64,000 nucleotides of DNA, taken from assembly GCA_028641055.1 (NCBI GenBank), contig CM054062.1, positions 27,276,808 to 27,340,807 on the forward strand. Reading direction: 5' to 3'. This document shows, in pieces, positions 24,006 through 35,961 of the stretch (within the stretch, counting starts at the first letter, position 1; each line of letters starts with the position of its first letter). The stretch is from Alopecurus myosuroides. Taxonomy: Eukaryota > Streptophyta > Magnoliopsida > Poales > Poaceae. Below the pieces are notes generated by a model. That model ran no database searches, had not been told where the DNA came from, and worked only from the letters and a program-made list of their open reading frames with translations. Made by a program: the position numbers and the translations under genes.

Positions 24006-24995
24006 GAGGCGGCTTGCTGGCCTAATTTTCTCATATCAAATAAAAAGGGGATTATCAAGAAAAGAGGCAATTGTCATTTATACGGTGTGTATATTCAGGT
24101 CTTGAGGGCTGGTTGCTCCTATAAGCACAGCTGCAAACTCAAAAAAGACCCGGCCTTGATGCCAATGAGTTATAGGGGCCGGTCACTCGAAAAAACGAGT
24201 GCGGCTACAATCTTATAACCGGACAAAGAAGTCCAAATTTCTCGGCTATTCTTACTTAAGCTCGATGTGACTCGCAACAAAGTGGCATGATTTGTTCGCT
24301 TACGATTACTGTCGGTCATGAGACCCAAACGGGACTTGCTTGACCCCGTTTTCGTATTGATGTAACAACATGGTATCCACGCGAAAGCCGGCTTATAGTA
24401 CAAGGTAGTTGAAAGGGTCATCTAAACCACAAGTTATGCAGAGTATAAGGTTAGCAGCCGGAAACTCAACGATTATCAAGCATAACTTCAAACATCATAA
24501 AAAGCTGTCCTGAAGTCTTGGGCATTTAGCGACAGGCGATTCGTTTCCTTGAAAAGAAACAATCACATGTCCTAGACGCGGAAACCCGGACTGGGGGACT
24601 TGCGAGCTCTGAAGAAGAAACAGCATTATCCAGCCGATAAAATCCCAACGAGCCACGCATCCGGGTCTCGGGGGCTTAGGGATCCGGGTGTAAGCCCGTT
24701 CCCCAGATGCCAGCAAAACCCGGAGGTCGGGTCTCGCCAAGGAAAGCATAAAAAAAAAAGTAAAGGTACAAGGTATCAAGAATAAAGTAAGTGGATATCA
24801 AGAACAAGCGGGTGCAAAGACACATTAATCAAAAGCCCAAAGGGGCGCAAAGTGCATCGGGAGTTTAAACAAAAATATTACAAAAACCCTAAAATATCAA
24901 AAGAGCACAGGCGCTCCGCTTAAACAAATAATAAAGCTGTTTTAACGACGCTTTGCCGTCTGACGCATATGGAATGATAGGCGATATTCATTACT

Positions 24996-27900
24996 TCAAG
25001 CTGCAGGATCCATCTTGGCCTTGCCCTTGTTGCCACTGGTGGTGGCAGCGCCACTCGGATCAGTAGCAGTCCCGGGTTGCGAAGTCGCAGGAGCAGAGTC
25101 GGCATCGGCCTTCTTGGCAGCTTCGTCCCTTATCTTAATTGCTTCCTCCCTCCAACGGGCAAGCATATCGTACGGCTGGGGGCGGTTCGCCTGGACAATC
25201 TTGTCATTAGCATCATAAGCAGGGAGAATCACATCAATCTCTAAGCCATCAGCGATAACGCTAGCCGGATGACGGACTTCTTTCTGAATAGCCTTGAAGT
25301 CCTTTGGCAAAAATTTGGACCCATCCAAGTTGAACTCTGGAAATCCGCTCATAAGTTTGGCCAGCTCTAGCTTGGGAGCGTAGGCTTTAGCCAACGCGAG
25401 CCCTCGGGTTACCCCAAATCGGCAGGAGGACCGTTTCCAGTGCCAAATCCACTCGGGGATCGTGGAGCAGAATTCCAGTAATCTCTTCATATTATCTGGC
25501 CTGACACCCGGCAGTCGCAACTCATCAAGTATCCAGCTAACTCCGCTGCAAAGTTGGCGAAGAGTATTTTTGATGGTTTTTAGCTTAGCAGCGTCATCTT
25601 CTTCGGGGGCAGCATCACTTGGGCCTGCTAAAGAGGCCAAAGGAGCAAAGATAATAAGTAAGCAAGTACAGTGGTTCATATCAAAGGAATCCGGGTCATA
25701 AAAAAGGTGAAATTTAAAAATCTTACCAGTCGCGGTACGATAAACGTCAGCAATTTGCACGGAAAGTGTTGTCAGTTTATCCTTAGCCTTGTGAGCTCTT
25801 TTCCTGTACCTTTTCGTCATTTTTTGGCACCTGCGAGCTTCAGTCTCCGCAGCTTCACGAAGGGCCGTTTCTTTTTCAATACGCTTGGTGGACTTGGCCA
25901 GCTTCTTCTCCAACTGTGAAACATAGTCCTATAAGGAAGCATGAAGAGGGATTAGCCAGAAACATTATACAAAGTTCCAAGCAAGTTACTTAGTAATTTA
26001 CTCGGAACTTGGGGACTATGTGTGGAAACAATTGGTACTACTCGGGATTACCTCGTGCTTGGTTATTAAGGCGTCTAGTATGTTTTCTTCATCACCCTTC
26101 AAGGTATGGAGGGCATCTAGCATTTGAGCAAAGGTCATGTCTTCAGGGCGAAGCCGAGAAGGGCCGGAAGACTGGCCTTCCTGTTGAAGGGTTGTTCCGG
26201 GTCTGGGGGTCGAAACCCGGACCGTTTGAGTGTCCGGGTTAGGAGAACCCGACTTGGTCTCCAAAATGATATCTTCGTCCACCTCCTCAGAGGGCTGGGG
26301 TGATGCAGTTTTTGGTGGAGGTGGGTCCTTAAAAGGGTCTTCTTCATTTCCGTCCTCGGCCTCGTCCTCAACCTCAATGTCCATGTTATTACTCGGCTTC
26401 TCCTCTCCCTGCCTTTCTGCTTCAGGAATATCCGGGTCACTCAGCGTAACTGTGGCGCTGAAGGGAAAAAAGGAGACATTGATTAGTGGAATGTATGGAA
26501 AAAAGAAAGATAACAAGTGCGAGAGAATGTAAGTAAAGGTAGTTTACCCGGTGTTCACAGCATAGTCCGGGGGAAGCTCGCAGCTGGAGGCGGATGACGT
26601 TGGTAAAAGCACTGGCTGCGGTACGCGAAATTGCCCGGCAAGTGGATGACTAGGAGATGGATGACGTTGAGGAGATTGGGAAGGTTGAGCTGGAGGGGTA
26701 CTGGCTCGATGAGCGGGTGAAGTGGAGATACCCGGGTTAAGGGGATCATCCCCCGGAGAACTCCGGGTCACCCTACGTTTAGTCGGGAGAGGGTCCTTCA
26801 AGAAGGGTGAATGTGATAATCGCTCATTAAGTTCATGCATAGTGGCAAAGGAGTAAGGCGCACAAGACATGGAAGAGAAGGGAACCTTTTCAACTACCCC
26901 TCTAGCTTTCCTTTTGTTTCCAACTGGGGGTTCTTGGTCAGACTCGGTGGCTTCCGGGTCATTTTCTTCTTCCTCCTCTTCGTCCTCTGACCCTGAAAGC
27001 CGAGTAAGTATCAGATAAGAAAGGACGAGTGATAAGAAAGGTGGCACAGATGAAAGGCAGGCATAAAGGTTATGAAAGAGTACCCTCGTCGTCATCAACG
27101 GACTCGTTTTCCTCTTCGGGGTCTTGGGAGGGAGGAGAGTTCTCGACCTTCCAGAAGGGATCGTCAGCCTGTGAACAAGTAAATGCAAGTAGTGGTTAGA
27201 GACTATAGCGGATAAAAGTGCTGAAACAAGAGAAAGGGGGTCAGGTCTTACCGCTGGAGCGGGATTCTCCCGAGTAAACGGGGGTAGCCCGGTAGCGTTC
27301 TTTATAACATCTAGCCTCTCCATCAGGAAACCCTTGATGGTCTTGTTGGTGTTGCCAGCAGGGAAGTTCTTGGTGGAGTAGCGGAGGGAGTCCGTGATGT
27401 GACCCGAGTACTCGTGTAGCAATTTCGAACGAATAGAGTTGGGCTGAACCCGGAAATCTACCCAAGTCTTTACTAGATTAAGCCCAAGAAGGCCATGGGC
27501 CGAGAGGGCTGCTAGTTTGGCCAGAAGGGGCTGAATCGCTTCCCTATCAGGATCAGGTGCAAAGGCACTAAAAGACTCGGAGGGCTCAAGGAGGCTCTCC
27601 GAGTAACCCGGCAATTTCCTCTCCCCATCCGGAGAAGTGTCATGACAATAGAAAAAAGATAGTTGCCAGTTTCTGGCGTGGGAATTCAGGTTAAGAGTTG
27701 GCATCAGTGAGTGCTTGCGGCGCTGGATAGATACCCCGCCGCAGGTAAGAAGTGCTCCGTCACTGCTCTCACGGCACGGTTCGCATTGGAATAACTCGAT
27801 AAAAAGAGCTAGGTTGGGTGGAATGCATAAGTAAGACTCGGACAAAACTATGAAGTGGGTGATGTTCAGCATAGAGTTAGGCCCTATGTCGAACACCCGG

Positions 27901-28181
27901 AGGCCGTAGTGGCTTAGGATTTCCCGGAAGAAAGAATGACCCGGAGGACGGAATCCCCGGATCACGTGCTCGGTAAAACAAATTACCTCATTCCCGGCAG
28001 GAGTGGGACGGGTCTCATCGTCAGGAGCCCTCCAATGTATCTCCTTTTGAGAAGGAAGGATTCCTAACTCGGCCATCCCATCCAGCTTGGCCTTTGTCGT
28101 TGAAGACTGACCCCAGTTGGCGGAAGTGGTTTGAGAGGTCTTTGTCGGGGCCGGGTGCCTTCCCTGTCTTTTCGGAGCCAT
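24996..28181 (-). CDS. Antisense accessory gene of Tat element, six exons, 899 codons (copy A)
   Basis: Predicted exons on the minus strand are 28181-27252, 27168-27084, 26992-26548, 26457-26052, 25928-25727 and 25627-24996. All introns are GT/AG, and the exon lengths (930, 85, 445, 406, 202, 632) sum to 2700 with consistent phases and no internal stop. The start MAPKRQG is the first AUG after an AUG-free leader and follows a splice acceptor at 28191. Exon 1 encodes a globular domain (LSHYGLRVFDIGPNSMLN, LLTCGGVSIQRRK, KLLHEYSGH) that I associate with the plant PF04195 'putative gypsy type transposon' family. Exon 3 carries an EDEEEEEEN acidic run and basic KRKAR and KRRVTR patches. Exon 4 is acidic. 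Exon 5 is a heptad-rich coiled coil (QLEKKLAKSTKRIEKE). The C-terminal tail is Ala/Pro/Thr-rich. Biochemical role unknown. It converges with the sense gag-pol transcript in intact elements. Confidence 0.75.
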
Positions 28182-28190
28182 GGAGTTGAC

Positions 28191-28706
28191 CTGCAAGGGA
28201 CAAGAGATGAATGGAGTAAGAGTCGGAGTATCAGATTGTCCGAGTCTGGAAATATCAAGACAATGCGAAGGCTAAAATAATACCCGGATAACGCGCTACG
28301 ATGTTAAATGTGGAGGATTTTCCGGGTGTCAAATGAGGTTGAGTAAATTGTTAATTACTTACGTATTGAGGTGGGGTGGGCGAACATGGATGGTTGCCCA
28401 TACCTTTATTGCGAAGGAAATAGCTGGAAAAAGAGGATTTTCCAGATAATAATGAGACAAGCGGAAAAAACAAGGTGGAACGGATCTCGATCAAAAGGCT
28501 TGTGAGCGATCTTATATAAAGTTTGATGGTCGATAAAGGTGCGGGGATGAACTGCGACTGCGCATCAGGTGCTTAAAGGAGCTGAGGACTACCGAAGCGG
28601 CTTGATTTGGCGATACCGGAAAGGTAATTTACGGGTTGATCCAGATCCGATCCAAGTCAAATTGAAGAAATTGCGAGGTTCAATTGGATGATTGAGAGAG
28701 GCTTAC
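28191..28706 (-). other. Predicted 5'-leader intron of antisense gene (copy A)
   Basis: The donor TCG|GTAAGCC is at 28706 and the acceptor CCCTTGCAG|GTC at 28191. Copy B has the same borders with an intron of 514 bp against 516 bp here. Confidence 0.6.
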
Positions 28707-28957
28707 CGAAGAGATTGATGTCCGAAATGAGGGTGATGTGAGGTGCGGCTTGAGTATTGTTCCACGGCCCTCAATGAGAGAAACGAAGATGCGACGACAA
28801 TGCGTGATGGCGGCGCGGGATAGCTCGAGGTCGAGCGCGGCCGGCAGTGGTCTTATCTGTTGTAGTGTGCGCGAGCTCCGGCGGCGGAAATTGCGAGGGA
28901 GCGAGGAGAAAGGGTATGATGAGGTGAGGTGAAAGGCCTAGGGTTACCTTCGATTGT

Positions 28958-28966
28958 TATTTATAA
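28958..28966 (-). promoter_or_regulatory. TATA box of antisense gene (copy A)
   Basis: TTATAAATA on the minus strand is followed by a leader of about 220 nt without any AUG up to the donor at 28706. It lies 376 bp from the 3' LTR. The same box is at 54392-54400 in copy B. Confidence 0.6.
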
Positions 28967-29341
28967 GGGAGGTGGTGAGCTCACCCCCGCGACTGGAAAA
29001 TCGGAAGCTACGGGACAGTAATTATCCGTGCGGATTTGGTGGTGCATGCGCCCGGAATGGAATAAAATGTTCCGTTGGCGGAGGAAGTGTAACCTACCCC
29101 GAGATATCAGGGACCGGTATCGTGAGTGGAATCTTGGCATTTTAGGGTTCGAATTTGGAAAGGCATGTTAGGCATTCGGGGGGGAATCGAGTTATCGTAT
29201 GGCCGTCATGGAGCTGTGCCTAGCCATCTATCGAAGCAATTTAACTCGGTCCCCATGAACTTGGGTGTTTTGTATCTTTTTCAGGGAATAGCGAGCGCTT
29301 CAAGGATGAATCCGTGAAACCCGCGCTATCCTGGGGACTAC

Positions 29342-29796
29342 TGATGGGGGGATAGTAACCCGGTAGGCCCACTTCAAGATATAATCCGGCCCGAGGTGTG
29401 CTGAGCGATATCCGGCTAGGGGTAAAGAGATTACCGGAAGGCCCAAAGGCTTGTAAGATTCGTAACCCGGATTGTGGGCTGCGGTAAGGGAAGTTAGGGT
29501 TTGTATGTGGAGTTCGAGTAGGACTCAAGATGTGCCTTGAAGGGCAAGTTAGGGGTGTACGGGTGCTTTATAAACCGGCCCCTAGGTTTAGTTTGCCAGA
29601 GATTCAAGTCATAGTTGTAACACCTGTTATCGAGTATCCAGCGTAATTCATATTGAGATCCGGCGAGTTATTTTCCGGTTCTTAGATTGCTTTCCGCCAT
29701 GTCTTCCTTCGAGCTAAACCCTCTCCCGAATACCTGTGTCGACTTGCCCCAAGATCAGTTACCCCCGGTAACATCTGCCGTGATTATCCCACGACA
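29342..29796 (+). repeat. 3' LTR of Tat copy A (455 bp)
   Basis: It starts TGATGGGGGGATAGTAACCC after a TGGGGACTAC polypurine-type tract and ends ATTATCCCACGACA. It has TTTATAAACC near 29567 and the in-LTR start codon ATG at 29699. It is clearly diverged from the LTRs of copy B. Confidence 0.85.
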
Positions 29797-29925
29797 ACTT
29801 TGATCTCAGCTTGCAATGCTTTTACATAATGTTGATCAAGATTGTGTTGGCTTCATGTCACCTTAAAAATTATTTTGTTATCACTTAACCAGTCGAGGAG
29901 GAGGAAGAGTTAAGCCTGGGGGCGC

Positions 29926-31544
29926 TGATACGTTGCAAAATGTATCTATAATTTTTGATGCTCCATCCTTGTTTTCTACCCAATACCTTTTTATTTCCAC
30001 ATGTTTTCTATAGTCTGGATATTTACATAGACTAGCGTATTAACGAGATGCCCCAGCCAGTTGTTGTTTTTCTATTTCAGAAAATTTCTTAAAGAAAATA
30101 TTCTCAGAAAGGGCTGAAAATCCACGAGGATCGATTTTTACTCGGAAAGAAGACGGAGTCAAAAGAAGAGCAGGAGGGGATCCAAGGGGCCTCGAGGGGG
30201 GTGCCAGGCGTGGCCCCACCATAGGCCGCACCTGGTGGGCCCATGGGCGCCCTGTCCACCGCCTCTCAATGCATCTTTGCTTATAAATTTCATTTAACCC
30301 TAAAAATATCAGGTATGGAGTTATTTTCCATGAAACATACAAAGAGGCATTGTCACCTCAAAAGGCCAATCTAGGGCTTCTACACCCTTGTTCTGACACC
30401 CTTCTTTAGAGGGGAATTGTCATCGGGGGCCTCTACATCTCCATGACCGCTTAAAGACAGAAGCGTGAGTAGTTCATCTCGGGACTATGGGTCCATAGTA
30501 GTAGTTATATGATTGTTTTGTCCCCTATGCCTCCATGTTTAGAGTCTTGTGAGCTGCCTCACATGATTGAGACCCCCATTATGTAATTTTGCATGTTGTG
30601 TTTGCTGGGATCCGATGAACCATGAGATTATGATTATTTGTTCATGTCAACCTGAGATGCTTCACTTAAATTTGAAGAGAGTGTTAATCTTGTCCTGCAA
30701 TGCTCTCCGGTGTTTATGATTACCTTGGCCATGTAGTTGTTTTCACCTCCAAGACAGGGTTTATATGCTAGATGGTAGGTTCATGTCACCCTTATATATG
30801 TGCTCGAGTGACAGAAACGTGAAGGATGGGGGATGTGTTGTTGCTACTGGGGATAAAACAGCGGTGCTCTTGTCTACGGACGAGGACCACTGCTTACATT
30901 ACGCATTGCTCTTAATGAATTTGTTTCTTACATACAAAGCAATCACTTTGTTGCTGCAACTTAATATCAGAGAGATCTGCCAGATAGCTTTCTTAATGTG
31001 GACTTTTATATATGGATGCATGGTGGATAGCGGTCCATATGCCTTGACATAATGCCTAAAATGTTAGAACCCTTGAACTATATCTCGTCATAGTAGCATT
31101 GTTATACGTTCATTATTTGTCAATTGACCAGCTGTAATTTGTTCACTCAACATGTTTGTTTTCTTTGGAGAGACACCACTAGTGAACCTATGGCCACAGG
31201 TCCTATTTTCCATATAATTGCAACCTTCTTTCAAGCACTTTCATCATTATTTCCTTGCCGTTACGATTTTACTTTTATTACTTTTCAAGACTCTATACGT
31301 TTAATTCTCTCGTTTTTAATAAGACCGGAAGATTGACAACCTTCCGGAAAGTTATGGAAAGAGAGAGTTTGTGTTTGTGTGCTGGTTCGACGGTTGTTGA
31401 TGCGCCAGACAATAAGCAGTCTTCTCCAAGACTACGAAGTCCTACTGGTTCGATAAACCCCGGTTCCTTAACTGGGGAAAAGTTTCCGCTGGACTACATC
31501 ATACCTTCCATTTGGGGTCTCCCAACGAGCGTGTGATCACGTCA
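29926..31544 (+). repeat. 3' LTR of inner Fatima-like element
   Basis: It starts TGATACGTTGCAAAATGTATC and ends GATCACGTCA. It is collinear with 18672-20284 over its whole length, with many substitutions. Confidence 0.75.
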
Positions 31545-32050
31545 AAATCAACAAGCACCTTTTTGAGGACTGAGAAGTATTGCTGGTTTGATTAAACTTA
31601 GTTCCATTACTAAGGGAAAACTTCCTACTTAGCTACATCACATTCCTCTTGGGGATCCCAAGGGGTGGTGGCAGTTCACCACATCAAGAAGTTTTTTCAG
31701 TGTCGTTGTCGGGGACTTCAAAGCTTAAGCTACAGGAGTTACACGTTTCACATATTTTCCGTCTGTTTTATTCTTGCTTAGTTACTTTTTATTTAGTCTT
31801 GTTTTGCTTGCTTGTTTTCTCCAAAAATTAAAACACGAAAACATTTGAATTTCAGCTTCTAGTCTTTTACTTGTTGCATTAGTTTGTCTTGTTTTTATCC
31901 TGATAAGATGGTTTCAGCTGAGAACACTAAGTTATGTGACTTTACTAGCACCAATAATAATGATTTCATATGCACACCCATTTCTCCACCCACCACTACG
32001 CGGAATCTTATGAAAACCTGCTTTGTTGAATCTTGTGATGAAAGAAGAAT
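31545..32050 (+). mobile_element. Outer Fatima-like element: LTR tail, PBS and start of interior
   Basis: 31545-31690 aligns with the last ~130 bp of the inner LTR (shared blocks AACTTAGTTCCATTACT, CTACATCACA, CTTGGGGATCCCAAGG), so it continues the LTR that stops at 18671. A PBS-like TGTCGTTGTCGGGGAC follows at 31701-31716. The interior starts with a frame near 31909 (ATGGTTTCAGCTGAGAAC) that soon breaks. The rest of this element was replaced by CACTA sequence from about 32050-32110 on. Confidence 0.6.
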
Positions 32051-32796
32051 TTTGTAGTGTTGGTGAAGATGTTGCCTCTCATTTAAATTAATATCTGGAT
32101 CGATTACCTTCTAAAAGATTTCATTGAGGAATGTATATACCTTCACAATGGGTACTCGAACATTTTTCGATAGAATCCCCCTCAATGCAACCGGAAGCAA
32201 ATTATGTCACAATCACGTGGCACTCGTGAGACTTTAGGTTTTGGAATTTTTCTCTGTCATATTTATTATTCCCTTTATATTCGACGAGAAGCCAGACGGG
32301 ACCTTGAGACTGCTCAGTCTTTCAAAAAATATTTCCTGCTCTTCTTTTGTAAGAGCATAGCTAGTAGTACCTTCATAATGCTTTGGTTGTGGGTCGTTTC
32401 GTTCTTTCATACGGTGTTGGTCTTGCCGTGCTTCTGGTGTATCTTTTGTCTTCCCATACACGCCCAAGAAAGCTAGGTGATTCGTGCAAATATTCTTTGT
32501 CACGTGTATCACGTCGATTGCAGAGAGGACCTCTAGGACTTTCCAATAGGGTAGCTCCAAAAAATTAGATTCTTCTTCCACATGGGCGTCTGTCCGTTAG
32601 CGTCATTCGGAACCATTTGTGTGTCAGGTACCTTTAAAAATACTAATTTTAAATCCTTGACCTTACCAAATACATCATCAACAGTATGATGGCTAGGATT
32701 GCTCTGGTGATCTACCTCACCTTTGAAATGCTTTACTTTCCTTCTTAAGGGATGCCTGGTAGGAAGAAATCGACGATGCCTGGGGTACAGATTCTT
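32050..32796 (-). pseudogene. CACTA TNP2-type transposase fragment
   Basis: The minus-strand frames 32832-32533 and 32581-32234 overlap with a 1-bp shift at the FWSYPIGKS / FLELPYWKV junction. The motifs RRFLPTRHPLRRKVKHFKGE, FLGVYGKTKDTPEA, YALTKEEQEIFFE and VPSGFSSNIKGIINM are characteristic of the TNP2 transposase of grass CACTA elements. Weaker similarity (NVRVPIV, then FLNEI) extends to about 32100. The rest of the gene is missing because the Tat element begins at 32797. It is non-functional. Confidence 0.75.
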
Positions 32797-33260
32797 TGAT
32801 GGAGGGATGATAACCCGGTAGGCTAACGCCAAGGTGAAACCCGACCCAAAAGGAATCGCGCAAGACCCAGCTCAAGGAAGAGGAGTTTCTGGAAGGCCCA
32901 AGAAGGGACGTAGGCCTAGTGACCCGGCCTTTGGGGTTGCTGTTAGGAAACTTAGGGTTTGTGCGTGGTTTCCGGGTAGGATTCCGAGTGTGCCTTGTAT
33001 AGGAAGCCAGGGAGCCGGGTAAGATATAAGTCGGCTCCTAGGGTTAGAGAAAGAGAGCTTCACCAGATATTCGAGTATCCCTGTAATACGAGAGCTGATA
33101 TTGTAACCCTAGATCGGAGACTCAGCGACTTGATTGCCAGAGCTACCAGATCGATTGATAGCATGATTTCCCCTGAGCTAAACCCTCTCCCAAACACCAG
33201 AGTCGAATTGCCCCAAGATAAGTTACCTCTGGTAACGTCTGCCGTGATTATCCCACGACA
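32797..33260 (+). repeat. 5' LTR of Tat copy C (464 bp)
   Basis: It starts TGATGGAGGGATGATAACCC and ends ATTATCCCACGACA, directly followed by GTTGGCGCCCACCGTGGGG. A TATA-like GATATAAG lies near 33023, and the first AUG downstream of it is at 33163, still inside the LTR. Confidence 0.8.
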
Positions 33261-35961
33261 GTTGGCGCCCACCGTGGGGCCTACGTCCAAAGGTGTTTAC
33301 ATCACGGGAGAAGCACGGGAAAGCATGAAGAACCTCGTCATCGGCGAGATCTACACCAATCCCGAAGGAGAGAAGATGGTAGATGACTTTGGTTGGGGAC
33401 CAGAGTTGGATCTGCTAGAAGCCGGATCTGTCGTCACGATCGGCCGGGTCAACGTCTTCGTCGGCATGGTACGTACGTCCGGTTCAATTCCTGACGATAT
33501 TGAGTATGATTCTGTGTCAGGAGAAGCGACCTGCGTTCAATCAGACGGAGAAGAGTCGGTCGAGACGGTCAATCTGGTAGAAGAGCCCACCACGAAGAGG
33601 GAACAGCCGGAGGAGCCGGTATGGACCCCGCGTGGCCGGGGCATGAGAGAAGATGACACCGAGTCTATCCTGCACTTGCTGGAAGATCGGTACGAGGAGG
33701 ATAGCTGCGATGAGGAAGAATACGAATCTTCATCAGGCATCGCGCGCCAGGTCGCGGTCTACACGGCCCCTGCAACCAATCTCAATCAGGGGGACGTGAC
33801 TACGACCGCGGTCGGAGCGGTGCGAGTGCTGGCCCAGCAGCAAAATCCGGGTGATGGAAACCCGGTTGCGGCCCGGGTCGACGGAGAATCGGCTTCATTC
33901 ACCAGCCGTATTGCCGAGAGGGAGCTGCGGAGAAACATGTTTCGGTTTATGGCGAACAGAACGCCAGGAGCGGGGCCCTCAAATCCACGAAATCCGTCTC
34001 TGTTCAATAATAACTTGATCTTGGATCCTACAGTACTAGCAACGGTGATAACCCCAGAAAACGCGGCAGCGCGCGCCGCGGATCTGGATGTGGCCCGCCG
34101 CGCATTGGATCAACAAAGGAGAGATGTGGAAGCAGAAAAGCAAGGGATAGCTACGCGCCAGCGCGAGCTGGAAGAATTGGAGAACCGGCTCCAGGTTCAG
34201 TCGACCAGGATGCACAATCAGAGATACCAGCCGAGATTACCGGCAACGGGTGGAACTATACACCCGGCCGCACTGTTCATCACACCTCAGGATCAACCAA
34301 TTCCGGCTGTGAACCAGGAAACTGGACATCAGCCCGCAACCCTGGGAGGACAGCCGGCAAACGTGCAAGCCAGGTTACCCACGTTGCAAACAGGAATCGC
34401 AACTGGCAATGCAGCAGCACCACCACCACCGCCACGATTTCATACTCCACCAGGTCACTTCAATAACCCCATGGATAACGTGTATGCAGCAACATTGGCA
34501 CTTGATCGCATCCCCGTAGGAGAGTCACCCCACGCAGCGGAGACCCGGCGGGCGATAGATTTGCTGCGCACGGCCATAGTTCAGCAGGCTAATTACCCGG
34601 ATAACAAGAGTGGAATGCATGGAAAACCATATGTGAGCCGGCAGAACGGAAATACCGGCAATATCCATGCGAGTTCGGCGTGGCGGAGGGCAGAGCAGCA
34701 GCAAATGCCGCCTCCTCCCCGTAGGCCGGCAACGCCTGCGGTATCATCGACACAAGCCATTGTGGACAGTTCCTGAGCCAGGCGAGCAGCAGCCGGGTCT
34801 GTGGTACGAGGACCGGTAGCGGTTGCACCTCCCGCCGTACCCGCTACGGTGTCGCACGTTTCCCGAGTGATGCCAGTACCGACAAACCTCGCCGGGCCTA
34901 AGTGTTTGTCGGACACCATCCGGGCTGAGCCTTACCCGGATAAGTTCAAGGAACCGGGTAAAGTGGTTAATTATGAGCCGACCATGGATCTAGAAACTTG
35001 GTTGAGTAGTTATGAGATGGCCATGTCAATCCGCAACGCATCTGAGAATCTTCAAGCAAAATTCATGTACCTAATGATGTCAGAAGGAGCAGCAAAGTTG
35101 TGGTTCAATAATCTACCCGAGAAATCCGTCAATTCGTGGGGCGAGCTGAAAACTGCCTTTATCAAGCACTTTCATGGAACATGCAGGAAGTTGTTTACGA
35201 TCGATGATTTAGAGCGATGTGTTCAGAAGAAGGGAGAGTCGGCACGCAGTTGGGTGCGCCGGGTTATGGAAATTCTCCACTCGTCCACTGATATCCAGCC
35301 AAAGGATGCGTTATAAGCTATGGCAAAAACATGCAAATACATACCCTTAGTGCAAAACCTGACACGCATGAAGTCTAGCCGTCACGCTTTAGAGGTTACG
35401 ATGGGAGAGTTGATGGACGCATGCAACAAGCACGCCGCCACGGACACCACAGAGGAGGATGTCGATGATAAGAAAGCAAAGGCCAACGCGGGTAATAGTG
35501 GAAGACCCGGCAATGGAGTTGCACCGAGTAATAATGGAGGAAACAACGGAAACAACCAGCACAAGCGCCCATACGAAGGAAACTCCGAGTTTGTCGCCAG
35601 TACAGAAGCCGTGTTTGCGAGACCCAGAGCTGAGGGAAATTTCAACGGAGGAAACTTCAATGGAGGAAACTACCAAGGACCACCAAGGCCGGCTAGTCAT
35701 ATAGAGGCCTTCTGGATGCCCTGTCCGCATCATAGCAGGAACGGTAGGCCGGCTAATCATTCACTGGAGCAGTGCGTAGATTTACAGAGATGGAAGAACG
35801 AGGAAATACAGAAGGCCATGCGAGGTGCAGGCCGGGGAGCAGGACCGGGTCCGGGCGGAAACCCGGGAAATGGCCCACCCCCGGCTGGCAACGCAGGAGG
35901 TGGTAATCCGGGTAACAACCAAGGAGGCGCTGGAGGTTTCCAAGCTAACCCCAAGCAGCTA
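33163..35961 (+). pseudogene. Gag region of Tat copy C, two in-frame stops
   Basis: One frame runs from the in-LTR ATG (MISPELNPLPNT) through the PBS region. It contains an acidic segment (33500-33740), a coiled-coil-like Arg/Glu-rich part (about 34060-34220, VARRALDQQRRDVEAEKQ) and a retrotransposon Gag domain (about 34930-35440, ETWLSSYEMAMSIRNASENL, AAKLWFNNLPEKSVNSW, FIKHFHGTCRK). A variant Cys/His cluster (CPHHSRNGRPANHSLEQC, about 35719-35775) and a Gly/Asn/Pro-rich tail follow. TGA at 34774-34776 and TAA at 35314-35316 interrupt the frame. Both fit C-to-T changes (CGA to TGA, CAA to TAA), but no intact gag copy is in the window for comparison. The protein would form the particle shell in an intact element. 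Confidence 0.8.

Larger units (their letters stand above)
24006..29796 (+). mobile_element. 5'-truncated Tat-type gypsy fragment (copy A)
   Basis: This is collinear with the 3' half of element B (49472-55225). It contains the spacer, the antisense gene, its promoter region, the polypurine tract and a 3' LTR at 29342-29796. The 5' LTR, gag and pol are missing. The left edge at 24006 (GAGGCGGCTTGCTGG) falls inside the element, and about 24 bp of the host repeat are also gone. One deletion that removed the left host flank and the 5' half of the element explains both. Despite this the antisense gene is open over all six exons. Confidence 0.85.
18672..31544 (+). mobile_element. Inner Fatima-like gypsy element, non-autonomous, interrupted
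   Basis: Its two related LTRs (18672-20284, 1613 bp, and 29926-31544, 1619 bp) share start (TGATAYGTTGCAAA), end (GTGTGATCAYGTCA) and interior blocks, but differ at many positions, so the element is old. A degraded PBS follows the 5' LTR and one short ORF remnant lies near it. No protease, RT or integrase was found. The 3' interior is a triple repeat that is broken by Tat fragment A (24006-29796). I could not find a clean target-site duplication: ACGAG precedes and AAATC follows. It lies inside the related outer LTR. Confidence 0.75.

Noticed and set aside
18667..31549. Target-site duplication for the inner Fatima-like element
   Set aside because: ACGAG on the left and AAATC on the right do not match; decay or a wrong border by a few bases is possible, so no TSD is claimed.
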